DNA from: Streptomyces paludis | Lineage (GTDB): Bacteria > Actinomycetota > Actinomycetes > Streptomycetales > Streptomycetaceae | Assembly (NCBI RefSeq): GCF_003344965.1 | Contig: NZ_CP031194.1 | Span: 5,332,001 to 5,396,000, forward strand | Length of the DNA stretch: 64,000 nucleotides | Direction: 5' to 3' | Shown: positions 45,464 through 54,167 of the stretch, piece by piece | How positions within the stretch are numbered: position 1 is the stretch's first letter | Layout: each line of letters opens with the position of its first letter | The notes under the pieces: model-generated | Database searches by the model: none | Told to the model about the DNA's origin: nothing | Seen by the model: the letters and a program-made list of their open reading frames with translations, nothing else | Program-made: the position numbers and the translations under genes

Positions 45464-46341
45464 CCGCGAACGCGACCACCCCGGCAGCCCCGCCCCGCAC
45501 GCGCCCGCCGGGGCGGAACAAGGCCGGGCGGAACAAGGCCGGCTGGAACGTGCTCGGGCTGCTCGTCTTCCTGGTCGCCGGCTTCCCCGTCTACTGGATG
45601 CTGAACACGGCGTTCAAACCGGCCGGCGACGCGATCGACCCCGATCCGCACTTCTTTCCCCGTACGTTCACCCTGGAGAACTTCCACCGGGCGCTGAACA
45701 TCGCCGACTTCTGGGGGCCGGTCGGGCGCTCGCTGCTCGTCTCGTCCGTCGTCGTGGTCATCGGTATCGCCGTCGGGCTGCTGGCGGCCCTGGCCATCTC
45801 GCGGTTCGCCTTCCGGGGCCGCAAGATCGTGATCGTCGGCATCCTCGCGGTCCAGATGGTCCCGCTGGTCGCCATGATCATTCCGGTCTTCCTGCTCCTC
45901 AACGACCTGGGGCAGTACGACCGCCTCTCGGGCCTGGTCATCACGTATCTGACCTTCATCCTGCCCTTCACGGTGTGGACGCTGCGCGGCTTCATCGTCA
46001 ACATCCCCAAGGAGCTGGAGGAGGCGGCGATGGTCGACGGCTGCTCCCGCTCCGGCGCCTTCCTGCGGGTGGTCTTCCCCCTCCTCGCCCCGGGCATGGT
46101 CGCCACCTCGGTCTACGGCTTCATCCAGGCGTGGAACGAGTATCTGTACGCGCTGATGCTGATGAGCCAGCAGAATCAGACCGCGACCGTCTGGCTCTCC
46201 AACTTCTCCACCAAGCACGGAACCGAGTTCGCTCCCATGATGGCGGGCTCCACGATGATGGCCGTGCCCATCGTCCTTCTGTTCCTGCTGGTCCAGCGCA
46301 AGATGGCAGCGGGTCTGACGGCCGGCGCAGTGAAGGGTTAG
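45460..46341 (+). CDS. dasC: Chitobiose ABC transporter permease
   Basis: 293 residues, six membrane helices, EAA loop EEAAMVDGCSRSGAFLRVVFP. GTG start overlapping the dasB stop by 4 bp. The N-terminal 30 residues include the doubled RNKAG. Forms the heterodimeric channel with DasB. Confidence 0.94.
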   Translation: MTANATTPAAPPRTRPPGRNKAGRNKAGWNVLGLLVFLVAGFPVYWMLNTAFKPAGDAIDPDPHFFPRTFTLENFHRALNIADFWGPVGRSLLVSSVVVVIGIAVGLLAALAISRFAFRGRKIVIVGILAVQMVPLVAMIIPVFLLLNDLGQYDRLSGLVITYLTFILPFTVWTLRGFIVNIPKELEEAAMVDGCSRSGAFLRVVFPLLAPGMVATSVYGFIQAWNEYLYALMLMSQQNQTATVWLSNFSTKHGTEFAPMMAGSTMMAVPIVLLFLLVQRKMAAGLTAGAVKG

Positions 46342-46348
46342 AAATCCG

Positions 46349-47881
46349 ATGACGAAGCTCGCCCCCCGTACGGACAGCCTCACCCGCGACGCCCTCGCCG
46401 TCCTCCAGCCGGGTTTCGTGGGCACCACCGCGCCCGACTGGCTGCTGCGGCGGCTCGACGAGGGCCTCGCCTCGGTCGGGCTGTTCGGCAGGAACGTCTC
46501 CTCACCCGAACAGCTCGCCGCGCTCACCGCGCGGCTGCGCGCCGAACGCGGCGATGTCCTCGTCGCGATCGACGAGGAGGGCGGCGATGTCACCCGGCTG
46601 GAGGTACGGAGCGGCTCCTCCTTCCCCGGCAACTACGCGCTCGGCACTGTCGACGACCCGGCACTCACCCGGAGCGTCGCCCACGAGCTGGGCCGACAGC
46701 TCGCCGCGTGCGGCGTGAACTTCAACTGGGCGCCGTCCGCCGACGTGAACTCCAACCGGGACAACCCGGTCATCGGCGTACGGTCCTTCGGCGCGGACCC
46801 CGAGCTGGTGGCCCGGCACACCGCCGCGTATGTCCAAGGGCTCCAGAGCGCCGGCGTCGCCGCCTGCACCAAGCACTTCCCCGGGCACGGCGACACCGCC
46901 GTGGACTCCCACCACGCGATGCCCCGGATCGACGCCGACGCGGCCACCCTGCGCAAGCGGGAGCTGGCGCCGTTCCGCGCGGCGATCGACGCCGGCTCGC
47001 TGGCGGTCATGAGCGCGCACATCCTGCTCCCGGCGCTCGACCCGGAGCTGCCGGCGACCCTCAGCGAGCGGATCCTGACCGGGCTGCTCCGCGAGGAGCT
47101 GGGCTTCGAGGGGCTGATCGTCACCGACGGCATGGAGATGGCGGCGATCGCCTCGACCTACGGCATCGAGCGCGGCTCCGTCCTCGCGGTCGCCGCGGGC
47201 TCCGACGCGATCTGCGTCGGCGGCGGGCTGGCGGACGAGGACACCGTGCTGCGACTGCGGGACGCCCTGGTGGCGGCCGTACACGCGGGTGAACTCCCCG
47301 AGGAGCGACTGGCCGACGCGGCGGGGCGGGTGCGGGGGCTGGCGGACTGGGCGTTGCGCGGTGCGTCTGCCGACGCTTCGGTCGGCGCGTCTGCCGACGC
47401 TTCGGTCGGCGCGTCTGCCGACGCTCCGGTCGGCCTGGTCGCGGCCCGGCGTGCCATACGGGTCACGGGGTCGGCGCCGCCGCTGACACGGGCGCCGTAC
47501 GTCGCCGCGTTCACCCCCGTCGCGAACATCGCCGTCGGCGACGAGACGCCCTGGGGGCTCGCGGTCGAGCTGGAGCGGCTCCTGCCGGGCACCGCCACCG
47601 GCGCGTACACCGGAGCGCGGAACGCGGAACGGCCGACGGCCGACCTGGTCGCGGAGCTGCTCGCGGCGGCGGGGGACCGTACGGTCGTCGCGGTCGTACG
47701 GGACGTCCACCGGCACCGGTGGATGGCCGACGCGCTGGCCGCGCTGCTGGCGGTCCGGCCCGGCACCTTCGTCGTGGAGATGGGCCTCAACGAGGCGCTG
47801 CCGGTCGGGGCGCTGCATGTTGCCACGCATGGCGCGGCGCGGGTGTGCGGGCGGGCGGCGGCGGAAGCGATTACGGGTTAG
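46349..47881 (+). CDS. dasD: GH3 family beta-N-acetylglucosaminidase
   Basis: 510 residues. The NagZ-type GH3 signature KHFPGHGDTAVDSH (175-188) supplies the His-Asp general acid dyad, and Asp260 in IVTDGMEM is the candidate nucleophile. A C-terminal alpha/beta region extends beyond the barrel. There is no signal peptide, so it probably cleaves imported chitobiose to GlcNAc in the cytoplasm. It follows dasC by 7 bp in the same operon. A 24-bp tandem repeat (47360-47431) encodes three GASADASV units between the two halves. Confidence 0.9.
   Translation: MTKLAPRTDSLTRDALAVLQPGFVGTTAPDWLLRRLDEGLASVGLFGRNVSSPEQLAALTARLRAERGDVLVAIDEEGGDVTRLEVRSGSSFPGNYALGTVDDPALTRSVAHELGRQLAACGVNFNWAPSADVNSNRDNPVIGVRSFGADPELVARHTAAYVQGLQSAGVAACTKHFPGHGDTAVDSHHAMPRIDADAATLRKRELAPFRAAIDAGSLAVMSAHILLPALDPELPATLSERILTGLLREELGFEGLIVTDGMEMAAIASTYGIERGSVLAVAAGSDAICVGGGLADEDTVLRLRDALVAAVHAGELPEERLADAAGRVRGLADWALRGASADASVGASADASVGASADAPVGLVAARRAIRVTGSAPPLTRAPYVAAFTPVANIAVGDETPWGLAVELERLLPGTATGAYTGARNAERPTADLVAELLAAAGDRTVVAVVRDVHRHRWMADALAALLAVRPGTFVVEMGLNEALPVGALHVATHGAARVCGRAAAEAITG
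47360..47431 (+). repeat. 24-bp triplicate repeat inside dasD
   Basis: Three nearly perfect in-frame copies (47360-47383, 47384-47407, 47408-47431) encoding GASADASV, GASADASV and GASADAPV. It forms a hinge between the GH3 barrel and the C-terminal part. Confidence 0.9.
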
Positions 47882-48324
47882 GGGCCGTGGTCCGTCTTGG
47901 GCCAGGCCCGGTACGTACGTGCGGGTTGTCGCCGGGGTCCCCTCCGGTGGCACGCGCCCGGACTGCACGATTTACGCCGCGTGCGGGCCGGACCGTACCC
48001 GCGGGTCTCGCTCAGCGGCACAAATCGCGCTTTACGTCCGGACACGCACCCCCTGCGGTGCCCCCTTCACGACCCGCACAGACCCACCGGGCCGAGCCCG
48101 GGACGTCTGGGCGCCGGCCGACCACCGGGCGGAGGGGGCCGGGGTCGCAGGAGGTGACGTCCCCGGATGTAGAGCGTGATTTGTGCCGCTGTACGCGCGT
48201 GCAGTCGGCCGATATGCCGCACGCGGCGTAAATCATGCATCCGGGGATGCGCCTCCGGAGTGCCCCGGCCCCCGGCACCGTGGAAACCGGTCCGCACCCC
48301 GCAACGTCAGAGACCACGGCCCCC
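47881..48324. repeat. Long imperfect inverted repeat between dasD and nagB
   Basis: The 454-bp gap between two convergent genes is mostly one inverted repeat. Best-matched blocks: atttacgccgcgtgcgg (47970-47986) with its complement at 48217-48233; cagcggcacaaatc (48013-48026) with 48178-48191; and ggggccgtggtc at the left edge with gaccacggcccc near 48312-48323. Arms are about 180 bp with a core identity near 80 percent by eye. No protein-coding frame in it is convincing. Confidence 0.8.
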
Positions 48325-48335
48325 AGCCGGGAGGC

Positions 48336-49118
48336 TTAAAGGCCCTGCCAGGCCGGCTTGGACGCGTACGTTGCGCGGAAGTAGTCGGCCAGCTTCAGAC
48401 GGCCCGCCGCCGCCTCGTCCACGATTACCGTCACATGCGGGTGCAACTGGAGCGCGGAGGCCGGGACCAGCGCGGCCACCGGGCCCTCGACCGCCTGGGC
48501 CACCGCCTCCGCCTTGCCCTCGCCGGTGGCCAGGAGTACCAGGTGGCGGGCTTCCAGGATGGTGCCGATGCCCTGGGTGATCACGTGGTGCGGGACCTGG
48601 TCGGGGGAGTCGAAGAAGCGGGCGTTGTCCGCGCGGGTCTGGCGGGTCAGCGTTTTGATGCGGGTGCGCGAGGCGAGTGACGAGCAGGGTTCGTTGAAGC
48701 CTATGTGGCCGTCCGTGCCGATGCCGAGCAGCTGGAGGTCCACCCCGCCCGCCTCGGCCAGCGCCCTGTCGTACGCCTCGCACGCCGCCTGGACGTCATC
48801 GGCGCTGCCGTCGGGGCCGAGGAACGCGGCCTCGTCCAGGCCCAGCGGCTCGACCACCTCGCGCAGGACGACCGAGCGGTACGACTCGGGGTGGCCCGGG
48901 GGCAGTCCCACGTACTCGTCGAGCTGCGCGATCCTGGCCCGCGACACATCGACCGAACCGGCCCGGACCTGGGCGGCCAGCGCCTGGTAGACGGGCAGCG
49001 GGGTGGAGCCGGTGGCCACGCCCAGCAGGGCATCGGGCTTGCGGCGGAGCAGGGCGGCGATGCTGTCGGCTACGAGCGCGCCGCCGGCCGGGGCGTCCTT
49101 GACGATGACAACTTCCAC
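48336..49118 (-). CDS. nagB: Glucosamine-6-phosphate deaminase
   Basis: 260 residues. Family landmarks: LGVATGSTPLPVYQ, AQLDEYVGLP (catalytic Asp) and GIGTDGHIGFNEP. It converts glucosamine-6-phosphate to fructose-6-phosphate and ammonia, which also removes the DasR inducer. The start at GTG 49118 (MEVVIVKD) excludes a 17-residue upstream extension. A dre site lies 53-68 bp upstream. Confidence 0.95.
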   Translation of the reverse strand: MEVVIVKDAPAGGALVADSIAALLRRKPDALLGVATGSTPLPVYQALAAQVRAGSVDVSRARIAQLDEYVGLPPGHPESYRSVVLREVVEPLGLDEAAFLGPDGSADDVQAACEAYDRALAEAGGVDLQLLGIGTDGHIGFNEPCSSLASRTRIKTLTRQTRADNARFFDSPDQVPHHVITQGIGTILEARHLVLLATGEGKAEAVAQAVEGPVAALVPASALQLHPHVTVIVDEAAAGRLKLADYFRATYASKPAWQGL

Positions 49119-49170
49119 GCGGGGGACCTGCCGATCTGGGCTGGGGAAGACGCACGACGACATAAGCAAG

Positions 49171-49186
49171 GGTGGTATAGACCAAT
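49171..49186. promoter_or_regulatory. DasR operator (dre) at nagB
   Basis: ggtggtatagaccaat matches the dre consensus at 12 of 16 positions. It lies between divergent nagB and the SIS-domain gene, much closer to nagB, so nagB is the likely target. Confidence 0.82.
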
Positions 49187-49374
49187 TCTACCAGAGAGGC
49201 CGGCCCCGCCGGAGGGCCGGGCAGCCCGATCACGCGGACGGCCCGTTTCCTCGGCGGGGTGACGCCCGGTGGCGGGGGTTCGGCGGACCGTGGTCGACTG
49301 GTGAGCCGGGGGACGGCCGGGAACACGCACCCGCACCGGTCCCGGGAGCGTGAGCGACTTGGAGGCGATCCCGC

Positions 49375-50469
49375 ATGTCTGCCGCGTATCCGGAGGACGG
49401 CCCCGTCGAATGGCCCGGTCGCCTGATGTCCGCCGAGGTCACGGAGCAGCCCGCCGTACTGCGGCGGATCCTCCAGGACGGCGAGCCGCGCATCCGCGAG
49501 GTCGCGGCGGTGATCGCGGCCCGCAAACCGCGCTTCGCGCTGCTCGCCGCCCGGGGCACCTCCGGCCACGCGGCCCTCTACGGCAAGTACCTGCTGGAGA
49601 TCCGGCGCGGGCTGCCCTGCGGGCTCGCCTCCATGTCCACGGTGACGACATACGGGGCGCGCCCGGATCTCACCGGCGTGCTCTTCGTCGCCGTCAGCCA
49701 GTGGGGCGGCTCACCGGACCTGGTGGCGTCCACCTGGGCGGCCAGGGAGGCCGGGGCGATCACCGTCGCGCTCACGAACAACCCCGACTCGTCGCTGGCG
49801 GCCGTCTCGGAGTTCCATATCGATGTGCTGGCCGGTCCGGAACGGGCGCTGCCCGCCACCAAGTCGTACACCGCCTCGCTGCTCTCCCTCTACCTCTTCG
49901 TCGCGGCGCTCGGCGGCGGCGAACGGGGCGACGCCCACGACGACCGGCCGTCCCTCGCGCCGCTGCCGGAGCTGGCCGAGGAGATCGTCGCGCGCCGGGA
50001 CGAGATCCGCGCGCTGGCCTCCCGGTACCGCTTCGCCGAGCGGATGATCGTCACCTCGCGCGGCTACAGCTATCCGACCGCCCAGGAGGCGGCGCTCAAA
50101 CTGATGGAGACCTGCTACCTGCCCGCGCTCGCCTTCTCCGGCGCGGACATGCTGCACGGCCCGCTCGCGATGGTCGGCGACACCTCGGCGGTGATCGCGG
50201 TCGTACCCGACGGCAAGGGCGGCGAGGCGCTGCGCCCGGTCCTTGACCGGCTGCGGTCGCGGGGCGCGGACCTCTTCGTGATCGGTACGGAGCGGGAGGT
50301 GCGCCGGGCGTCGGCGGGCTTCGTCCTGCCGACGGAGGGGGTGCCGGAGCGGCTCCAGCCGATCCTGGAGATCCTGCCGCTGCATCTGCTGACGTACGAA
50401 CTCTCCCGCGCCCGGGGCCATGACCCGGATGTTCCGCGCGCGATGGCCAAGACGCCGGAATCCCGCTGA
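49375..50469 (+). CDS. SIS-domain sugar-phosphate protein (GlmS isomerase-like)
   Basis: 364 residues with two SIS domains (about 45-180 and 205-340): LLAARGTSGHAALYGKYLLE and VAVSQWGGSPD in the first; TSRGYSYPTAQEAALKLMETCY in the second. It resembles the isomerase half of GlmS and AgaS-type proteins without a glutaminase domain, so a glucosamine-phosphate isomerase/deaminase role is likely. GGAGG ten bases before ATG 49375; an internal ATG 49426 is possible. Divergent from nagB. Confidence 0.88.
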   Translation: MSAAYPEDGPVEWPGRLMSAEVTEQPAVLRRILQDGEPRIREVAAVIAARKPRFALLAARGTSGHAALYGKYLLEIRRGLPCGLASMSTVTTYGARPDLTGVLFVAVSQWGGSPDLVASTWAAREAGAITVALTNNPDSSLAAVSEFHIDVLAGPERALPATKSYTASLLSLYLFVAALGGGERGDAHDDRPSLAPLPELAEEIVARRDEIRALASRYRFAERMIVTSRGYSYPTAQEAALKLMETCYLPALAFSGADMLHGPLAMVGDTSAVIAVVPDGKGGEALRPVLDRLRSRGADLFVIGTEREVRRASAGFVLPTEGVPERLQPILEILPLHLLTYELSRARGHDPDVPRAMAKTPESR

Positions 50470-50773
50470 CGTCTGTCGCCGGACCACCCGCGGGCCGCGG
50501 CGCCGGGTCGGGACCCTCAGCCCGCCGGCACCGCAGCCCCGAATGCTCGGCCGGCGGGTGTGCGGTCCCGCGCGGCCGTGGGCGAGGTCCCGTCGCAGTC
50601 AGGGCAGAGAGCGTCCGGGGCCTCGGTCCACCCTCCTGTGCGGGGAGGATGGGGGTATGGGGGAATGTGTTCGATCCTGGTACCCATTGTGGACTAGACC
50701 GCTTCTCCCGGCCAGACCCAGGTCCGGGCGGATCCGAATGTGCCACGCGGGTACGCTCGCGGGTGTGCCCTCC
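50470..50773. other. Upstream region of the PdtaS-type kinase
   Basis: 304 bp without a gene. It holds no hairpin terminator that I can see. The promoter-proximal part contains a dre-like site at 50688-50703. The remainder is GC-rich with no recognisable element. Confidence 0.5.
50688..50703 (+). promoter_or_regulatory. DasR-operator-like site upstream of pdtaS
   Basis: tgtggactagaccgct matches the dre consensus actggtctagaccact at 12 of 16 positions, the same score as the nagB site, and lies 70 bp before the kinase start. Function is inferred from similarity only. Confidence 0.5.
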
Positions 50774-52273
50774 ATGAACGACCTCGTACGCCAGCACACA
50801 GCCCTCGGTGAATCCGACCTGGAGTGGCTGCATCTGCTGGTATCGGAGTGGCAGCTGCTCTCCGACCTCTCCTTCGCCGACCTCGTGCTCTGGGTCCCCA
50901 CCCGCGACGGGACGCGCTATGTGTCCGTCGCCCAGATGCGCCCCAACACCGGTCCCACCTCCTACCAGGACGACATGGTCGGCCATCTCGTGCCGCGTGG
51001 CCGGCGTCCGCTGCTGGACGCCGCGCTCGACGAGGGGCGGATCGTCCGGGAGGGCGACCCCGAGTGGCGTGAGGAGGTGCCCGTACGGGTCGAGTCCATT
51101 CCCGTACGCCGCGAGGGGCGGGTCCTCGGCGTCATCGCGCGCAACACCAATCTGCTCACCGTGCGCACCCCGAGCCGGCTGGAGCTGACGTATCTCCAGT
51201 CCGCCTCGGATCTGGCCCAGATGATCGCCGCCGGGTCCTTCCCGTTCCCCGGCCAGCAGGTCGACATGGACTCCTCGCCGCGCGCCGGCGACGGGCTGAT
51301 CCGGCTCGACGCCGACGGGATCGTGCAGTACGCGAGCCCCAACGCGCTCTCCGCGTACCACCGGCTGGGGCTCGCCTCCGACCTGGTGGGGCACCACCTG
51401 GGCCGGACCACCGACGAACTGGCCCCCGCCCGAGGTCCGGTGGACGAGGCGATGGTCAAGCTGGCCAGCGGTTACGCGCCCCGGGAGACCGAGGTCGAGG
51501 GCGGCGACGGGGTGATCCAGCTGCGGATCATCCCGCTCAAGCCCAAGGGTGTCCGGATCGGTTCGCTGGTGCTTCTCCACGATGTGACGGAACTCCGTCG
51601 TCGTGAGCGCGAGTTGATCACGAAGGACGCGACCATCCGGGAGATCCACCACCGGGTGAAGAACAACCTCCAGACGGTCGCGGCCCTGTTGCGGCTCCAG
51701 TCGCGGCGGATGGAGTCCGAGCGCGGCCGGGCGGCGCTCAACGAGGCGGTCCGGCGCGTCGGTTCGATTGCCATCGTCCATGAGACGCTGTCCCAGAATC
51801 TGGACGAGCGGGTCGAGTTCGACGAGATCGCCGACCGGGTGCTGGCGATGGTCGCCGAGATCTCACCGGGCACGGTCGTCTGCCGCCGTACGGGACGGTT
51901 CGGCATCCTGGACGCCGAGGTGGCGACCCCGCTGTCGATGGTCCTCACCGAGATTCTCCAGAACGCGCTGGAACACGCCTTCGCCCAGGGGGAACACGGC
52001 ACGGTCGATGTCTCGGCGGTGCGCGGCGGCGGTGAGCCGCAGGCCGGGCGGGGGCGCGCCGCTCACGCGGACGACGCGCGGCTGATGATCACCGTGCAGG
52101 ACGACGGGCGCGGGCTGCCCGAGGGGTTCGATCCGCAGCGCGGCGGCAATCTGGGGCTCCAGATCGTGCGGACGCTGGTGGAGGGCGAGTTGGGTGGCAC
52201 CTTCGACATGGTGCCGGCGCCGGTGCGCGGTACGCGGGTGATGCTGGACATCCCGGTGAAGCCGCACAAGTAG
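50774..52273 (+). CDS. pdtaS: PdtaS-type sensor histidine kinase
   Basis: 499 residues: an N-terminal GAF-like domain (about 5-150: EWQLLSDLSFADLVLWV), a PAS domain (about 165-285), then a HisKA_2 phosphoacceptor (IREIHHRVKNNLQTVAALLRLQSRR) and HATPase_c (TEILQNALEHAF; DDGRGLP; GLQIVRTL). The same architecture and sequence blocks occur in mycobacterial PdtaS, a soluble kinase paired with the antiterminator-type regulator PdtaR. No cognate regulator is in the window. There is no signal or membrane segment. GTG 50765 is an alternative start. Confidence 0.93.
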   Translation: MNDLVRQHTALGESDLEWLHLLVSEWQLLSDLSFADLVLWVPTRDGTRYVSVAQMRPNTGPTSYQDDMVGHLVPRGRRPLLDAALDEGRIVREGDPEWREEVPVRVESIPVRREGRVLGVIARNTNLLTVRTPSRLELTYLQSASDLAQMIAAGSFPFPGQQVDMDSSPRAGDGLIRLDADGIVQYASPNALSAYHRLGLASDLVGHHLGRTTDELAPARGPVDEAMVKLASGYAPRETEVEGGDGVIQLRIIPLKPKGVRIGSLVLLHDVTELRRRERELITKDATIREIHHRVKNNLQTVAALLRLQSRRMESERGRAALNEAVRRVGSIAIVHETLSQNLDERVEFDEIADRVLAMVAEISPGTVVCRRTGRFGILDAEVATPLSMVLTEILQNALEHAFAQGEHGTVDVSAVRGGGEPQAGRGRAAHADDARLMITVQDDGRGLPEGFDPQRGGNLGLQIVRTLVEGELGGTFDMVPAPVRGTRVMLDIPVKPHK

Positions 52274-52366
52274 CGCGAGTGGGGGAGCAAGCCGCCGAAA
52301 AGGGCGGGCACGGAGAGTGATCACGCTCGTACGCCGCTCCCGTGCGTCGTACCCGAACACAGCAGC

Positions 52367-52398
52367 GAGCCCCGGACCGTGGTGTCGGTCCGGGGCTC
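52367..52398. terminator. Bidirectional terminator between pdtaS and wblE
   Basis: A perfect 12-bp stem (gagccccggacc, 52367-52378, with 52387-52398) and an 8-base loop between convergent genes. Confidence 0.88.
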
Positions 52399-52512
52399 TG
52401 TTCGAAGCTCACACTGCGATGCGCATCGGGGGGTACTGCGCGCTGCGTTTCGGGGGCGGGGCTATGCGTACACGCTGTACGCTCCGCCGTCCAAGGTTTG
52501 TGGCAGGGGGCT

Positions 52513-52770
52513 TCAGGCGGTCGCGTTACGCGCCCGGTTGCGAGCGGCACGGCGCTTCATAGCGCGGCGCTCGTCCTCGCTGAGGCCACCCCACACACCC
52601 GAGTCCTGGCCGGACTCGAGCGCCCACTGCAGGCACTGCTCCATGACGGGGCAGCGACGGCAGACGGCCTTGGCTTCCTCGATCTGCAGCAGCGCAGGAC
52701 CGGTGTTGCCGATGGGGAAGAACAGCTCGGGGTCTTCCTCGCGGCAAACGGCGTTGTGACGCCAGTCCAT
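52513..52770 (-). CDS. wblE: WhiB-like iron-sulphur protein WblE
   Basis: 85 residues. Four cluster cysteines (Cys9, Cys37, Cys40, Cys46, in CREEDP and CRRCPVMEQC), the GVWGG turn and a basic C-terminal helix (RRAMKRRAARNRARN). WhiB-like proteins bind a 4Fe-4S cluster and act with the principal sigma factor. Position next to the pdtaS kinase and upstream of the sigH region matches wblE of S. coelicolor. RBS gagagg, nine bases upstream. Confidence 0.92.
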   Translation of the reverse strand: MDWRHNAVCREEDPELFFPIGNTGPALLQIEEAKAVCRRCPVMEQCLQWALESGQDSGVWGGLSEDERRAMKRRAARNRARNATA

Positions 52771-53058
52771 GGCTGCTACCTCTCTTGTGTATCGTGCGGG
52801 TTGCTTGTGAATGTGAACGCTTTCACGAATCCCTCGACAAGGGAAGGGCCGACCGCCAGGAGAACTGGTGTGGTCCTGTGTTTGAGGAGGGGTTCTGGCT
52901 CTCGTGGAGGCCGATGTTGCGGGCCGTCCCGATCGCCATGTAGAGACTCGCAAACCTCGGCGGCGGATACAACCCCTTCTGGAAAGTTTTTTTGGATTCC
53001 TCGGTGTCGACTAGGTCACAGCCGTACTTCCATGGGGTGGATCCCAGCCTAAACGTTC
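52771..53058. other. wblE upstream region
   Basis: About 290 bp of relatively AT-rich sequence with no gene. It contains the palindrome gtgaacgctttcac (52813-52826), 43 bp upstream of wblE, and a run of seven T at about 52986-52993. A promoter is expected here. The palindrome resembles a dimeric regulator site, but I cannot name the regulator. Confidence 0.5.
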
Positions 53059-53087
53059 GAGTGAAAGGAGTTTCGCTCCTTCCACTC
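53059..53087 (-). terminator. Terminator at the end of the diacylglycerol kinase gene
   Basis: A 12-bp stem with one mismatch (gagtgaaaggag, 53059-53070, with ctccttccactc, 53076-53087) and a 5-base loop, overlapping the stop codon of the kinase gene. Confidence 0.75.
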
Positions 53088-54054
53088 ACACAATCACACG
53101 CAGTGCACGGCGAACGCCTGTGAACGTCACACTCGTACGCACTCCAAGGTGGTCACCGTCCATCTGAAAAGGGAGGGGTGCCTTCGAATGCAAGGTGAAG
53201 TCGGTCAGGTCGTGCAGGGATACCGCGTGACGTCCGTGCGGGCCCCGGTCGGGGGTCGATGTGAGCAGTTGAGTCCCATATATGGCGGCCGCCGAGGTCG
53301 ACATGCTGGTCAGTCCGAGGACATCGAGCGCCGAGTCGAAGGACGCCGTGGGGGACGAGTACAGCGGGCGATTGCCCAGATAAGTGTAGGGAGCGGTGTT
53401 GCAGATTATGGAGAGGACGAGATCCTCGACAGGATCTGCACCGGGCCGCTCCAATGTGATCATTCCGTGTCGGCGGTGCGGCTCCTCCAGGAACTGACGC
53501 ATCACCTGCCGGACATAAAGCGCGTGCGTCGAACGTTTTCCGCGTTCCCGGTGCTGTTCGACCCGGCCGACCACTCCCGCGTCGAATCCGAATCCCGCGT
53601 TGAAGGTGAACCAGCGGGCCGGCGCGGCCTCGTCCTCCGAGCCCGGCGTCCCGGCCGCCAGTCCCAGACCGACCGTACGTTCGCTCCGCAGCGCCAGCGC
53701 GTCCAGGATCGCGCCGGTCGCCTCGACCGCGTCGTTCGGCAGGCCGAGCGCGCGGGCGAAGACATTGGTCGAGCCGCCGGGGACGACCGCGAGGCGCGGC
53801 AGCCGGTCCGGGTCGGGGCCGTGGTGCAGCAGACCGTTCACGACCTCGTTGACCGTGCCGTCCCCGCCGAGCGCCACGACCAGCTCGATGTCGTCGGACT
53901 CGGCGGCCCGGCGGCCCAGGTCGCGGGCGTGCCCCCGGTACTCGGTGGTCACGGCCTCCAGCTTCATCTCGCTGGCCAGCGCGTGGATCAGTACGTCGCG
54001 GGTGCGGGCGCTCGTAGTGGTTGCTGCCGGATTGACCACGAGGAGTGCGCGCAT
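53086..54054 (-). CDS. Diacylglycerol/lipid kinase family protein
   Basis: 322 residues. The nucleotide-binding signature VVALGGDGTVNEVVNG (about 60-75), VVPGGSTNVFARALGLP and the conserved GFDAGVV are typical of the DagK/YegS family. It probably phosphorylates diacylglycerol or a related lipid at the membrane face. ATG start at 54054. It ends in a hairpin terminator. Confidence 0.9.
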   Translation of the reverse strand: MRALLVVNPAATTTSARTRDVLIHALASEMKLEAVTTEYRGHARDLGRRAAESDDIELVVALGGDGTVNEVVNGLLHHGPDPDRLPRLAVVPGGSTNVFARALGLPNDAVEATGAILDALALRSERTVGLGLAAGTPGSEDEAAPARWFTFNAGFGFDAGVVGRVEQHRERGKRSTHALYVRQVMRQFLEEPHRRHGMITLERPGADPVEDLVLSIICNTAPYTYLGNRPLYSSPTASFDSALDVLGLTSMSTSAAAIYGTQLLTSTPDRGPHGRHAVSLHDLTDFTLHSKAPLPFQMDGDHLGVRTSVTFTGVRRALRVIV

Positions 54055-54167
54055 GACGAGCAGATTACCGGCCGGACGGCCCCCGGTCGTCCCCGGCCGT
54101 CCCTGGTTCTCCCCGGCCGGGTGGTGGGCGGCGGCGGGCGGGCACGGGCAGTGGCTACGCTGCTGGG

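Noticed and set aside
47882..48335. Small proteins in the dasD-nagB gap
   Set aside because: Frames coincide with the inverted-repeat arms, lack ribosome-binding sites, and have no family resemblance.
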